Below are positions 52,935 through 60,113 of a stretch of 64,000 nt of DNA, one piece after another; position 1 is the first letter of the stretch; each line of letters opens with the position of its first letter. The position numbers and the translations under genes were made by a program. The DNA comes from an uncultured Planctomycetota bacterium. GTDB taxonomy: Bacteria > Planctomycetota > Brocadiia > CAIUPP01. The notes below the pieces were generated by a model. That model saw only the letters and a program-made list of their open reading frames with translations. It was not told the DNA's origin and made no database searches. Location of the stretch: assembly GCA_903901045.1 (NCBI GenBank), contig CAIUPP010000054.1:53057-117056 (forward strand), read 5' to 3'.

Positions 52935-53695
52935 CTGTTTCCCTTCGCGACGCGGCGCTCCGGGGCAAGCCGCTGACGCAGGCGCTGATCATCGACTGGC
53001 ACGTGCACCTGGGGCGGTGGCTGCTCACGTATTCGCCGGTGGTGGATGAAGCGATGTTTGCGGCGATGGAGCGCGTGGGCGTCTCGAAAATCTGCGTCAA
53101 CGGCTCCTTCTTCCCGAGCGCGCGGGAGGGGAACAACCGGGTGGCGGAGTTCGCGCGCCGCTTTCCGGAGCGCGCGGTTCCCTTCGCATTTCTCAACCCC
53201 TACCAGAACGACCTGCTGGATGAGTTGAAACGATGTGTCGAAGAGCTGGGCATGCGGGGGCTGAAAGTCCACTCCATGATTCAGGGGCCGCATAGCCGCG
53301 ACGCAGGCCTCTTCGACTGGTCCCCCGTTTGGGAGTACTGCGGGAGGGCGGGGGTGCCGGTGCTCGCGCACGGCATCGTGCATGACGAGGATATCCGGCG
53401 CCATCCCGGAACGGTCTTCGTCATCGCGCATGGCATCGGCGTGGGCTTGCGCATGCGCGGCTTGCGTGAGTGCGCCAATGCCTATGTCGATACGGCCTGG
53501 ACTCAGACGCGGGCATCGTCGCTGAAGGAGATGGTGGAGATCATCGGGGGGGAGCGTATCCTGTGGGGAAGCGACGCACCGCTGGACGATTTCGCGCACC
53601 GCCTGGGAGTCGTTCTCGACGCGGGACTATCCGAGGAGGAGCAGCGCAAGATTCTCGGGCTTAACGCGGCGCGGCTCCTGCGACTCTCCCTTTAG
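52931..53695 (+). CDS. amidohydrolase-2-family hydrolase
   Basis: 254-residue amidohydrolase with intact metal residues: ALIIDWHVHLGRW (HxH), LKVHSMIQGPHSRDA, LAHGIVHDE, VIAHGIGVG and ILWGSDAPLDDFA (catalytic Asp). Family members decarboxylate or hydrolyse cyclic acids and lactones. ATG 52931 overlaps the previous stop. A longer frame from 52631 lies inside the previous gene and is rejected. Confidence 0.83.
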   Translation: MTVSLRDAALRGKPLTQALIIDWHVHLGRWLLTYSPVVDEAMFAAMERVGVSKICVNGSFFPSAREGNNRVAEFARRFPERAVPFAFLNPYQNDLLDELKRCVEELGMRGLKVHSMIQGPHSRDAGLFDWSPVWEYCGRAGVPVLAHGIVHDEDIRRHPGTVFVIAHGIGVGLRMRGLRECANAYVDTAWTQTRASSLKEMVEIIGGERILWGSDAPLDDFAHRLGVVLDAGLSEEEQRKILGLNAARLLRLSL

Positions 53696-53700
53696 TGGCG

Positions 53701-54357
53701 ATGACCACCCTCACGGAATACCTGGATTACCTCAGCATTAATTCATGGGAAGAGGGCTGCCTGGAGAAAGTGCGGGCCGGCCGGGAGTGTCCAATGGAAT
53801 TAATGCAGCGCTGTGGCACGCAAGCGGCGGAAGCAGAGCGGGCGCTGGACCGGCTGAAAGGGACCGTGGCGCCGGCCCGCCGCGGGGAATGGCAGGTGTT
53901 GCGCGCCTCGGCCCGGTTGTGCCGATGGCAGTGCGAAGAACTGCGGCAGGCATGCCTGGCCAAGGTGCTGTTCGCGGCCGTCCGCAGTTCGGTCGAACCC
54001 CGCCAGCAACGGGTTCTCGCTGCACAATGCCGCCGCGCGTTCGTCGCGACTGAACGGGCCCAGGCGCGTGTCCGCGAGGCGTTCCACACCTTCCCCGCCG
54101 GCCATCTTGGCGGCGCCGCCGTGGCGGCGACCCAGCAGTTCTTCCTCAGCGCTTACAAAGACCGTTCATTCGAAATCGGACTCTATATTCACGAGTTGGA
54201 CCGCTTACTCAAGGGGGAGGCGTGGACCCTGTCCTTGCGCGAGTTGTCATGGAAAGGACTAATGGTCAACGAGATCTACGAGGAATCGCCCACGGCCTTC
54301 GAGGAGTTCAAGAAACGGCATGAGAGCGACGTGCCATGGCCTCATGCATCGCCGTAA
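53701..54357 (+). CDS. helical protein of unknown function
   Basis: 218-residue protein, third gene of the amidohydrolase operon, starting 5 nt after the previous stop (or at GTG 53695, overlapping it). It is almost all helix, rich in Ala, Arg, Glu and Leu, with six cysteines in the first half (GCLEKVRAGRECPMELMQRC, LCRWQCEELRQACLAK, AAQCRRAF) and a more polar end (SWKGLMVNEIYEESPTAFEE). No family recognised. Cysteine spacing does not match a known cluster. Confidence 0.6.
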   Translation: MTTLTEYLDYLSINSWEEGCLEKVRAGRECPMELMQRCGTQAAEAERALDRLKGTVAPARRGEWQVLRASARLCRWQCEELRQACLAKVLFAAVRSSVEPRQQRVLAAQCRRAFVATERAQARVREAFHTFPAGHLGGAAVAATQQFFLSAYKDRSFEIGLYIHELDRLLKGEAWTLSLRELSWKGLMVNEIYEESPTAFEEFKKRHESDVPWPHASP

Positions 54358-54391
54358 CTCGCTGTCGCTTCGCTTGTGGCAGGCGCCTCGA

Positions 54392-55702
54392 CTACGCCGG
54401 CTGCTTCAACTCCTCGATGTGCGTGGCCACCTTGCGGACCGCTTGAGCGCACTGCCGGATGAATGGCTCCGGCATTTGCGTGAACGCAGGGAAGGTGAGC
54501 AACCGCTGGCCGATATCCTCAGTCACGGGCAGGGAGCCCGGAGCCCAAAGCCGGGTACCCGGAGCTTCCGCTGCCTTGAAGTCGTAGAAACATCCCCCCA
54601 GCTTGCTCCGGTCGAACTCGTTGAAAAGCGGAGCCAAGTGCAGCAAACCATACGTGTAGTTGAAGCTGCTGTAGCGGTCCACCGTCATCGGCGCGCCTTC
54701 CGCCTTCACCGCCTCCGCAAAGCGGTCACGTCCGACCCCTTGAAGCTGGCGCGGGTCGTATATCAGCTTGAACTCCAAAAATCCCGCCCGCTGTGCACCG
54801 GGGAGGGGCTCGACCGTTTCAATCCCCGGAATGCCGCGCAATTCCTCATTCAGTATTCGGTAATTGTGCGTGCGCAGACGGTTGAGTTCCGGCAAGCGGT
54901 CAAGCTGTGCGTTGGCGATTGCCATGGCGTAAGCATGGGGGCGGTACTTCGCGCCGAGGGACATGTCGCCCAGCGACTTGAAGAGACCGGTCTTGGCTTC
55001 GCTGGCGATGCGTCCGAAATGCCCAAGAAGGAGCATGCGATCATAGTACTCCGGGTTGTCAGTGATGGCGACTCCGGCTTCGCCGCCGCTGACCGGCTTG
55101 TTCCCTTGAAGGCTGAAGCAGCCGATGTCGCCGAACGTGCCGACCTTCTTCCCCTTGTAGCTCCCGCCGTGCGCGTGCGAGCAGTCCTCAACGACTTTCA
55201 GGTTATGCTCCCGCGCAATCGCCATGATCTCGTCCATTTGCGCGATGTTGCCCCAAGTGTGGACAACCACGATCGCTTTCGTGCGCGGCGTGATGCGCCG
55301 GCGGATATCCTTGGGGTCGGCGGTCAGCGTTCGGGGGTCGATATCGCAGAAGACCGGTGTGGCGGCGCAGTGCAGGATGGGGGTGATCGTCGCGTGCCAT
55401 GTGTAGGACGGGACGATGACTTCACAAGCCGGCCCAATGCCTACCGCGAAGTACGCGCTGTGGAGCGTGGCAGTGCCGCTATTCATTGCCAGGGCGAACT
55501 TTGCTTCCTGAAACTTGGAGAACTTCTCCTCGAATTCGCGGATAACGCCCGTTCCTCCCACGATGGTGACCGTGCCCTTGTCCAGGAGCGCCATTACGGC
55601 CTTTTTCTCGTGATCGGTTATGATGCGCCAGCCCTCATCACCTCGCTCGGTAACGAGCTTCGTCCCGCCAAGGAGCGCCAACGTCCGAAATGCGTTTGCC
55701 AT
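54392..55702 (-). CDS. DegT/DnrJ/EryC1/StrS-family PLP protein (long form)
   Basis: 436-residue PLP enzyme. TVTIVGGTGVIREFEEKFSK, ALAMNSGTATLHSAYFAVGI, VVEDCSHAHGGSYKGKKVG and CFSLQGNKPVSGGEAGVAI show the family; the Lys of FSLQGNK is the PLP lysine. It is longer than the sugar aminotransferase at 5323 and closer to the one at 58824. ATG 55702 has AAAGG 8 nt upstream; the frame is open to 55759. Its own LacI-type operator is 67 nt upstream. Its role in a catabolic region is unusual, since most relatives build surface sugars. Confidence 0.85.
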   Translation of the reverse strand: MANAFRTLALLGGTKLVTERGDEGWRIITDHEKKAVMALLDKGTVTIVGGTGVIREFEEKFSKFQEAKFALAMNSGTATLHSAYFAVGIGPACEVIVPSYTWHATITPILHCAATPVFCDIDPRTLTADPKDIRRRITPRTKAIVVVHTWGNIAQMDEIMAIAREHNLKVVEDCSHAHGGSYKGKKVGTFGDIGCFSLQGNKPVSGGEAGVAITDNPEYYDRMLLLGHFGRIASEAKTGLFKSLGDMSLGAKYRPHAYAMAIANAQLDRLPELNRLRTHNYRILNEELRGIPGIETVEPLPGAQRAGFLEFKLIYDPRQLQGVGRDRFAEAVKAEGAPMTVDRYSSFNYTYGLLHLAPLFNEFDRSKLGGCFYDFKAAEAPGTRLWAPGSLPVTEDIGQRLLTFPAFTQMPEPFIRQCAQAVRKVATHIEELKQPA

Positions 55703-55768
55703 GAAAGTTACCTTTTCCCCAGAACTGTGTTTCATACGAACTAGAGGCTCCGGAAACACCCGGCCGCC

Positions 55769-55779
55769 GTAACGCTTAC
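55769..55779 (-). promoter_or_regulatory. LacI-type operator B
   Basis: GTAACGCTTAC, identical to operator A and again covering the predicted transcript start of the leftward gene. Confidence 0.75.
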
Positions 55780-55785
55780 GTAATC

Positions 55786-55814
55786 ATGTTACTTGACCGT
55801 TGCTTTCTTGTCAA
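55786..55814 (-). promoter_or_regulatory. sigma70-type promoter B of the long DegT gene
   Basis: On the minus strand: perfect TTGACA (55814-55809), a 17-nt spacer, TAACAT (55791-55786), then six bases to operator B. Spacings are identical to promoter A. Confidence 0.8.
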
Positions 55815-55828
55815 TGGGGCTTTATACT
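55800..55828 (+). promoter_or_regulatory. divergent promoter of the URO-D/cysteine-hydrolase operon
   Basis: TTGCTT (55800-55805), a 17-nt spacer, TATACT (55823-55828). The opposite -35 lies inside this spacer, so polymerases at the two promoters would exclude each other. Confidence 0.6.
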
Positions 55829-56041
55829 AACAGCGTGGATGCATAATCCATGTGTGTGATGCGGGCCGCCAACGTGGTTCAGTGCCGCATTATCATTGGT
55901 TCTATATACTGCGCAGCCTCAGTTTGGGCAAGCAAATTCTCAGTCGGCGCAAGCCACCCCTCGTTGGGGGACATTTCGGTTCAACTCAGCGCTTTCGGAG
56001 TTTCCGAATAGCCGGACTGCAATTGGTCAGGAGGTAGTGCA

Positions 56042-57106
56042 TTGACTTCGTTGGAACGCGTCCAACTCGCCCTGAGTCACCACAAGCCGGACCGCACGCC
56101 AAGGCTGCTGTATGAAGAGGCAGTTGGCTATACGCCCGCGATTGCCGAATTGCTAAAGAAGAAGTGCGCGCCACGCAGCCCGCTGGAGTACTTCCAGATG
56201 GATATTGCCGGGGTGAGCGCGCTGCCGAGCCGCTTGGGTCCATCACGCTTTGCCGCATGGCAGCCGGTTCAAGCCTTTGATGCGGGGCAGGTGGATGAAT
56301 GGGGCGTATGGTGGAAGTCCGGCAGCGTTCACCATTTTCGCCACATCGAATCTCCCCTTAGGGCTGCGACCGATGTTCGGCAGATCAAGGAGTACCCTTG
56401 GCCTGACGTGGACGAGCTATATCGTTATGAGGGCCTGGCTGAAAAGGTCCAGTCTTTGCACCGGCGGGGCTTGGCCGTCTGCGCTTTGCCCCCCTCTATT
56501 TTCGAGCAGGCTTGGTATCTGCGCAGCTTCGAGCAGATGCTGATGGATATGCTCGCCGATCCGGATATCGCCCAGTTGCTCCTGCAACGCACCTCCTATT
56601 ATCAGCGAAAAGCGGCAGAGGCCTTCACGCGGGCGGGGGTGGATATCATTATTACCGGGGACGACGTGGCCAACCAGAAGTCGCTGATGATGAGTGCGGA
56701 GGTCTGGCGGCGCCTTCTCAAACCGCTTCAAACGGCAACGGCCCGGGCCGTCAAGGCGATCAACCCCGCGGTGAAGGTATTCTATCACTGCGACGGAAAC
56801 GTGGAGCCGTTGATCCCGGACCTCATTGAAACGGGCATTGATATTCTGAATCCCATCCAACCGGAGTGCATGGACCCCGCCCGGATCAAGGCGCAGTTCG
56901 GAGACCGCCTGAGCTTCTGGGGCACGGTGAGCGTCCAGCGCACCATGTGTCTGGGCACGCCGGAAGAAGTTAAAGCGGAAGTTAGGCAGCGCATCAACAC
57001 GGTAGGGCGCGGTGGCGGTTTCATCCTCGCCCCGGCGCACGTTCTTGGGCCGGAAACGCCGTGGGAGAATATCCAGGCGTTCTTCGAAGCCGCAGATGAG
57101 GGTTAG
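56042..57106 (+). CDS. URO-D-family protein (TTG start)
   Basis: 354-residue URO-D/methyltransferase-type protein: TSLERVQLALSHHKPDRTPR start, DIIITGDDVANQKSLMMSAE substrate loop, VFYHCDGNVEPLIPDLIETG with the HCDGN site, and FWGTVSVQRTMCLGTPEEVK. ILAPAHVLGPETPWENI has the conserved late His. The start is TTG 56042 with a perfect AGGAGGT 7 nt upstream. The downstream cysteine hydrolase begins 38 nt after the stop. Confidence 0.86.
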   Translation: MTSLERVQLALSHHKPDRTPRLLYEEAVGYTPAIAELLKKKCAPRSPLEYFQMDIAGVSALPSRLGPSRFAAWQPVQAFDAGQVDEWGVWWKSGSVHHFRHIESPLRAATDVRQIKEYPWPDVDELYRYEGLAEKVQSLHRRGLAVCALPPSIFEQAWYLRSFEQMLMDMLADPDIAQLLLQRTSYYQRKAAEAFTRAGVDIIITGDDVANQKSLMMSAEVWRRLLKPLQTATARAVKAINPAVKVFYHCDGNVEPLIPDLIETGIDILNPIQPECMDPARIKAQFGDRLSFWGTVSVQRTMCLGTPEEVKAEVRQRINTVGRGGGFILAPAHVLGPETPWENIQAFFEAADEG

Positions 57107-57143
57107 GCACTCTGGGTCAGTCTTCTTCTGTGAGGCGCATTCC

Positions 57144-57818
57144 ATGAACTCGGTTACGTACATTACCCCTCGCACGTTGAAAGCGAAGACCGCGCAATGG
57201 CTGCGCGAAATCGAGCCATTCAATTACCGGAAGAGGAGCTTCCGCCCGAGGTCGGGGGCGCTCATCGTCGTGGACACGCAGCGGTTCTTCATCGAGAAGC
57301 CGTACCCTCTCTCCTGCGAGAACTCGCGGGTGATCCTCCCGCGCCTCAGGAAACTTATCGCTGCTTTTCGCCGGGCGGGCAGGCCCGTCCTCTATGTGGC
57401 CCAGATGCACAAGGGGGTGGACGTCGACCGGGGGGAACAGCTTTCCCGGTGGTGGCCGACGCCTCCATTGGAGGGGAGGCCCGAAGTCCTAATCCATCCG
57501 CAACTTGCGCCGCGTCCGGGGGAGAAGGTCATCCCAAAACGCCGTTACAGCGGGTTTTATGCCACGGACCTCGACGTGACGCTGCGGGTGATGAAGGTCA
57601 CTGACGTAGTTGTGTGCGGCGTCCTGACGAACGTGTGCGTGGACTGCACGGCGCGCGACGCCTTCTTTCGCGACTACCGGGTCTTTCTCGTGGCGGACGG
57701 CACGGCGGCGATGGACGAGGGGATGCACCTGGCCGCATTGCGCACGGCGGCGGGCTGGTATGCGAAAGTGGTGGACACGGAAAGAATTTGCGCCGCGTGT
57801 TCCGCCCTCAAGCGGTAG
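57144..57818 (+). CDS. isochorismatase-type cysteine hydrolase
   Basis: 224-residue enzyme with the full cysteine-hydrolase triad: Asp44 in ALIVVDTQRFF, Lys132 in VIPKRRYSGF and Cys165 in CGVLTNVCVDCTARDA. Family members hydrolyse amides such as N-carbamoylsarcosine, nicotinamide or ureido acids. ATG 57144 follows GAGG by 8 nt; upstream frame to 57012 overlaps the URO-D gene. Its 3' end overlaps the end of the opposite AraC gene by 11 nt. It is the fourth amide-type hydrolase of the region. Confidence 0.86.
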   Translation: MNSVTYITPRTLKAKTAQWLREIEPFNYRKRSFRPRSGALIVVDTQRFFIEKPYPLSCENSRVILPRLRKLIAAFRRAGRPVLYVAQMHKGVDVDRGEQLSRWWPTPPLEGRPEVLIHPQLAPRPGEKVIPKRRYSGFYATDLDVTLRVMKVTDVVVCGVLTNVCVDCTARDAFFRDYRVFLVADGTAAMDEGMHLAALRTAAGWYAKVVDTERICAACSALKR

Positions 57819-58686
57819 GATGATTCTGGCGTTGCTGCCGGTACCAGCGCGAGAAGGCCGTGGGGCACGAGAAACCCAACGCGTCGGCGATTGCCTTATG
57901 GCGATGCCCCTCTTCCCGCATCCGCCGGACCTTGTCGCGGCGGCACCGGTTAAGGTAGGCCCAGGGGGTCTCTCCGGCGTAGGCGCGGAACAGCCGCAGG
58001 AAATGGAACTTGCTGTAGCCAGCCATGCGCGCCATGTCCTCCAGTCCAATCCCGCGTCCCGCAGTCTGCCGGATATGATGCTGCACCGCCTCGATAACGG
58101 AACGCTGGAATTCTGCCGACGGCGAGTTCTCGTCCGGTTGGAGATATCCCGCCTCGACCACCTTGGCGACGATGGCCTCCAATGCCGCCCGGCATTGCGC
58201 GCGCCGCCATTCCCCAGGCAACTGTGCCCCGGTGGAAGACTGGCGGAGAAACGCGGAAGCATCAAAGCCGGTCTCGGCCGACGACAGTTGACAGCGCACC
58301 GGTCCGGCGGTGCTCCATCGGCCCTTTCGCACGCGCAAGAGAAAGGAAAGCGTACTGCCTTCCATCACCATGGTCCACAGATGATCGGCGTCCGGTGAGC
58401 CAGGCGGCTGGCCGCGATCATGCCGCTCTCCGGAGTTCATGAAGAATGCCGCGCCCGGCCCGGCGGCAAACAACTGGCCCTGGTAGCCGAAGAGCCCTCC
58501 CCCGTTCAGCACCAGCATGATCTCCGCAACCGAGTGCCCATGTGTGTGCTGCTGGGACCATCTCATCCGCCACGCTGGCGGTCTCCGCGCCGGTTCGACC
58601 TCCGAGGGGAACGACGACCCCACGAGTTTCCAGGAGTGCGGCGCGGCAAGTATCCTCAGCACGTCTTCGTTAAAGAACCGGTTCAT
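57808..58686 (-). CDS. AraC-family transcriptional regulator
   Basis: 292-residue activator. The N-terminal cupin sensor has QQHTHGHSVAEIMLVLNGGG; the C-terminal double HTH has GLEDMARMAGYSKFHFLRLF and GHRHKAIADALGFSCPTAFS. ATG 58686 has AGAGG 4 nt upstream. It is divergent from the DegT/ceramidase operon, and two GGTCAA boxes one helical double-turn apart lie between, next to that operon's -35. It therefore likely activates the operon in response to a sugar. Confidence 0.88.
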   Translation of the reverse strand: MNRFFNEDVLRILAAPHSWKLVGSSFPSEVEPARRPPAWRMRWSQQHTHGHSVAEIMLVLNGGGLFGYQGQLFAAGPGAAFFMNSGERHDRGQPPGSPDADHLWTMVMEGSTLSFLLRVRKGRWSTAGPVRCQLSSAETGFDASAFLRQSSTGAQLPGEWRRAQCRAALEAIVAKVVEAGYLQPDENSPSAEFQRSVIEAVQHHIRQTAGRGIGLEDMARMAGYSKFHFLRLFRAYAGETPWAYLNRCRRDKVRRMREEGHRHKAIADALGFSCPTAFSRWYRQQRQNHPTA

Positions 58687-58709
58687 GTCGCCTCTGGTAG
58701 CGCAATAAC

Positions 58710-58736
58710 GGTCAACTCAATGGCAACCGTGGTCAA
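58710..58736 (+). promoter_or_regulatory. AraC-type direct repeat (GGTCAA x 2, 21-bp period)
   Basis: GGTCAA at 58710-58715 and 58731-58736. The second box touches the -35 hexamer at 58737-58742, the usual place of class II activator sites. Confidence 0.6.
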
Positions 58737-58765
58737 TTGACGGTACTGATATATGCAAGTAATAT
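58737..58765 (+). promoter_or_regulatory. sigma70-type promoter of the DegT/ceramidase operon
   Basis: TTGACG (58737-58742), a 17-nt spacer, TAATAT (58760-58765). Confidence 0.7.
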
Positions 58766-58823
58766 TGTATATCAGAAGCAGCGGGCATGCCAATGATGGT
58801 TCATATTATTGAAAGGACAAAAC

Positions 58824-60113
58824 ATGACTTCGCGCAAGATGCCCTTGGCCCTGCTGGGCGGAGAACCGCTGGTCACGCAACCGTGGTCGAAGAACCCGGT
58901 GGTCGATGCGGAAGAGGTGAACGCGGCCACGTCGGTGATCCTTTCGGGCGTATTGAGCGACGTGGCCCGGGGGGCGGTGATCGGGCGCATGGAGGATGAG
59001 TATGCCGCGTACTTCGGCACGAAGTATGCCGTCAGTTTTGCCTCGGGAACGGGGTCTATGCACGGGGCGCTCTTCGCAGTAGGTGTCAGGCCGGGAACCG
59101 AGGTGCTCGTCTGCGCGCACAACTGGATTTCCGGGATCATGTCGGTCTTTCACGCCGGCGGCACGCCGGTTCTGTGCGACGTGAAGCCGGGCGCCTTTCA
59201 CATCGACGCGAAGGAGATCGAACGCAAGATCACGCCGAATACGCGCGCGGTCATCGTCACGCATCTGTGGGGCCTGCCCGCCGACATGGACGCCATTCTT
59301 AAAGTCTGCAAGAGACTCAAGCTGGCGGTGATTGAGGACGTCTCCCACGCGCACGGCGGGAAGTACAAGGGGCGCTACTGCGGCACGATGGGCGACTGCG
59401 GCTGCTTCAGCCTCCAGGGATCCAAGTCCATCGTCGCCGGAGAGGGCGGAGTCATGATCACGAACAGCCGGCGGTACTACCAGCGCTCGCAGGTGCCTGG
59501 GCATCATAGCTGGCGGCTGAACCAGGAGATGAAGCTGGCCGAAATCCAGCCCTTCATGGCCGCCGGGGGGATGCATACCTATCGCATGGCCACCGTCGCG
59601 GCGGGTATTGCCACCGCGCAGATCAAGAAGCTTCCTTCTCTCACGGCGGCTCGTCAGGCGAACTTCGACCGGTTGACCGCCGGTCTTCGCGGCGTCAAAT
59701 GCATTCGCTGGCCGAAGGTCGCGTCGCGCTCCGTGCGCGGCTGGTACGGATCGCCGGCCTTCTTCGACGCAGAGAAGGCCGGGATGTCCCGGGCCATCTT
59801 CCTCAAGGCCTGCCAGGCCGAAGGCGCGCTCATCAACGGCGAGGGGTACCAGGATTGGAGTCAGACTCCGCTGTTGCAGGATATGAAACTTCTTTCGCAG
59901 TTGTTTGTGGTGCGCCATATCAATGGCGTGGAGTTCAAGGCCTCCCGCCAGGGCGCATTTCCGCACTATGATAAGTTGCGGGCCACCATGCTTTCGTTTA
60001 CCATCCCCCCAGTGGCGAACGCAAAGCTGATGGACCAGTGCGCCGGGGCGGTCCGGAAAGTGCTGGCGCAGGCGCCGGCGCTTCGCCGGTTTGAAAAGGA
60101 GTCCGCCCGATGA
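58824..60113 (+). CDS. DegT/DnrJ/EryC1/StrS-family PLP protein (long form)
   Basis: 429-residue PLP enzyme, paralogue of the one at 54392. EDEYAAYFGTKYAVSFASGT, VIEDVSHAHGGKYKGRYCG and CFSLQGSKSIVAGEGGVMI (PLP Lys in FSLQGSK) show the family. ATG 58824 has AAAGGA 6 nt upstream. Its stop overlaps the next start by 4 nt. First gene of a five-gene operon behind the AraC-type site. Whether it transaminates or acts as a dehydratase or epimerase is not readable. Confidence 0.86.
   Translation: MTSRKMPLALLGGEPLVTQPWSKNPVVDAEEVNAATSVILSGVLSDVARGAVIGRMEDEYAAYFGTKYAVSFASGTGSMHGALFAVGVRPGTEVLVCAHNWISGIMSVFHAGGTPVLCDVKPGAFHIDAKEIERKITPNTRAVIVTHLWGLPADMDAILKVCKRLKLAVIEDVSHAHGGKYKGRYCGTMGDCGCFSLQGSKSIVAGEGGVMITNSRRYYQRSQVPGHHSWRLNQEMKLAEIQPFMAAGGMHTYRMATVAAGIATAQIKKLPSLTAARQANFDRLTAGLRGVKCIRWPKVASRSVRGWYGSPAFFDAEKAGMSRAIFLKACQAEGALINGEGYQDWSQTPLLQDMKLLSQLFVVRHINGVEFKASRQGAFPHYDKLRATMLSFTIPPVANAKLMDQCAGAVRKVLAQAPALRRFEKESAR

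Larger units (their letters stand above)
55703..56041. other. 339-nt regulatory region between divergent genes
   Basis: No gene. It contains operator B, overlapping divergent promoters and, for the rightward gene, a leader of about 200 nt without obvious riboswitch features. Confidence 0.6.
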
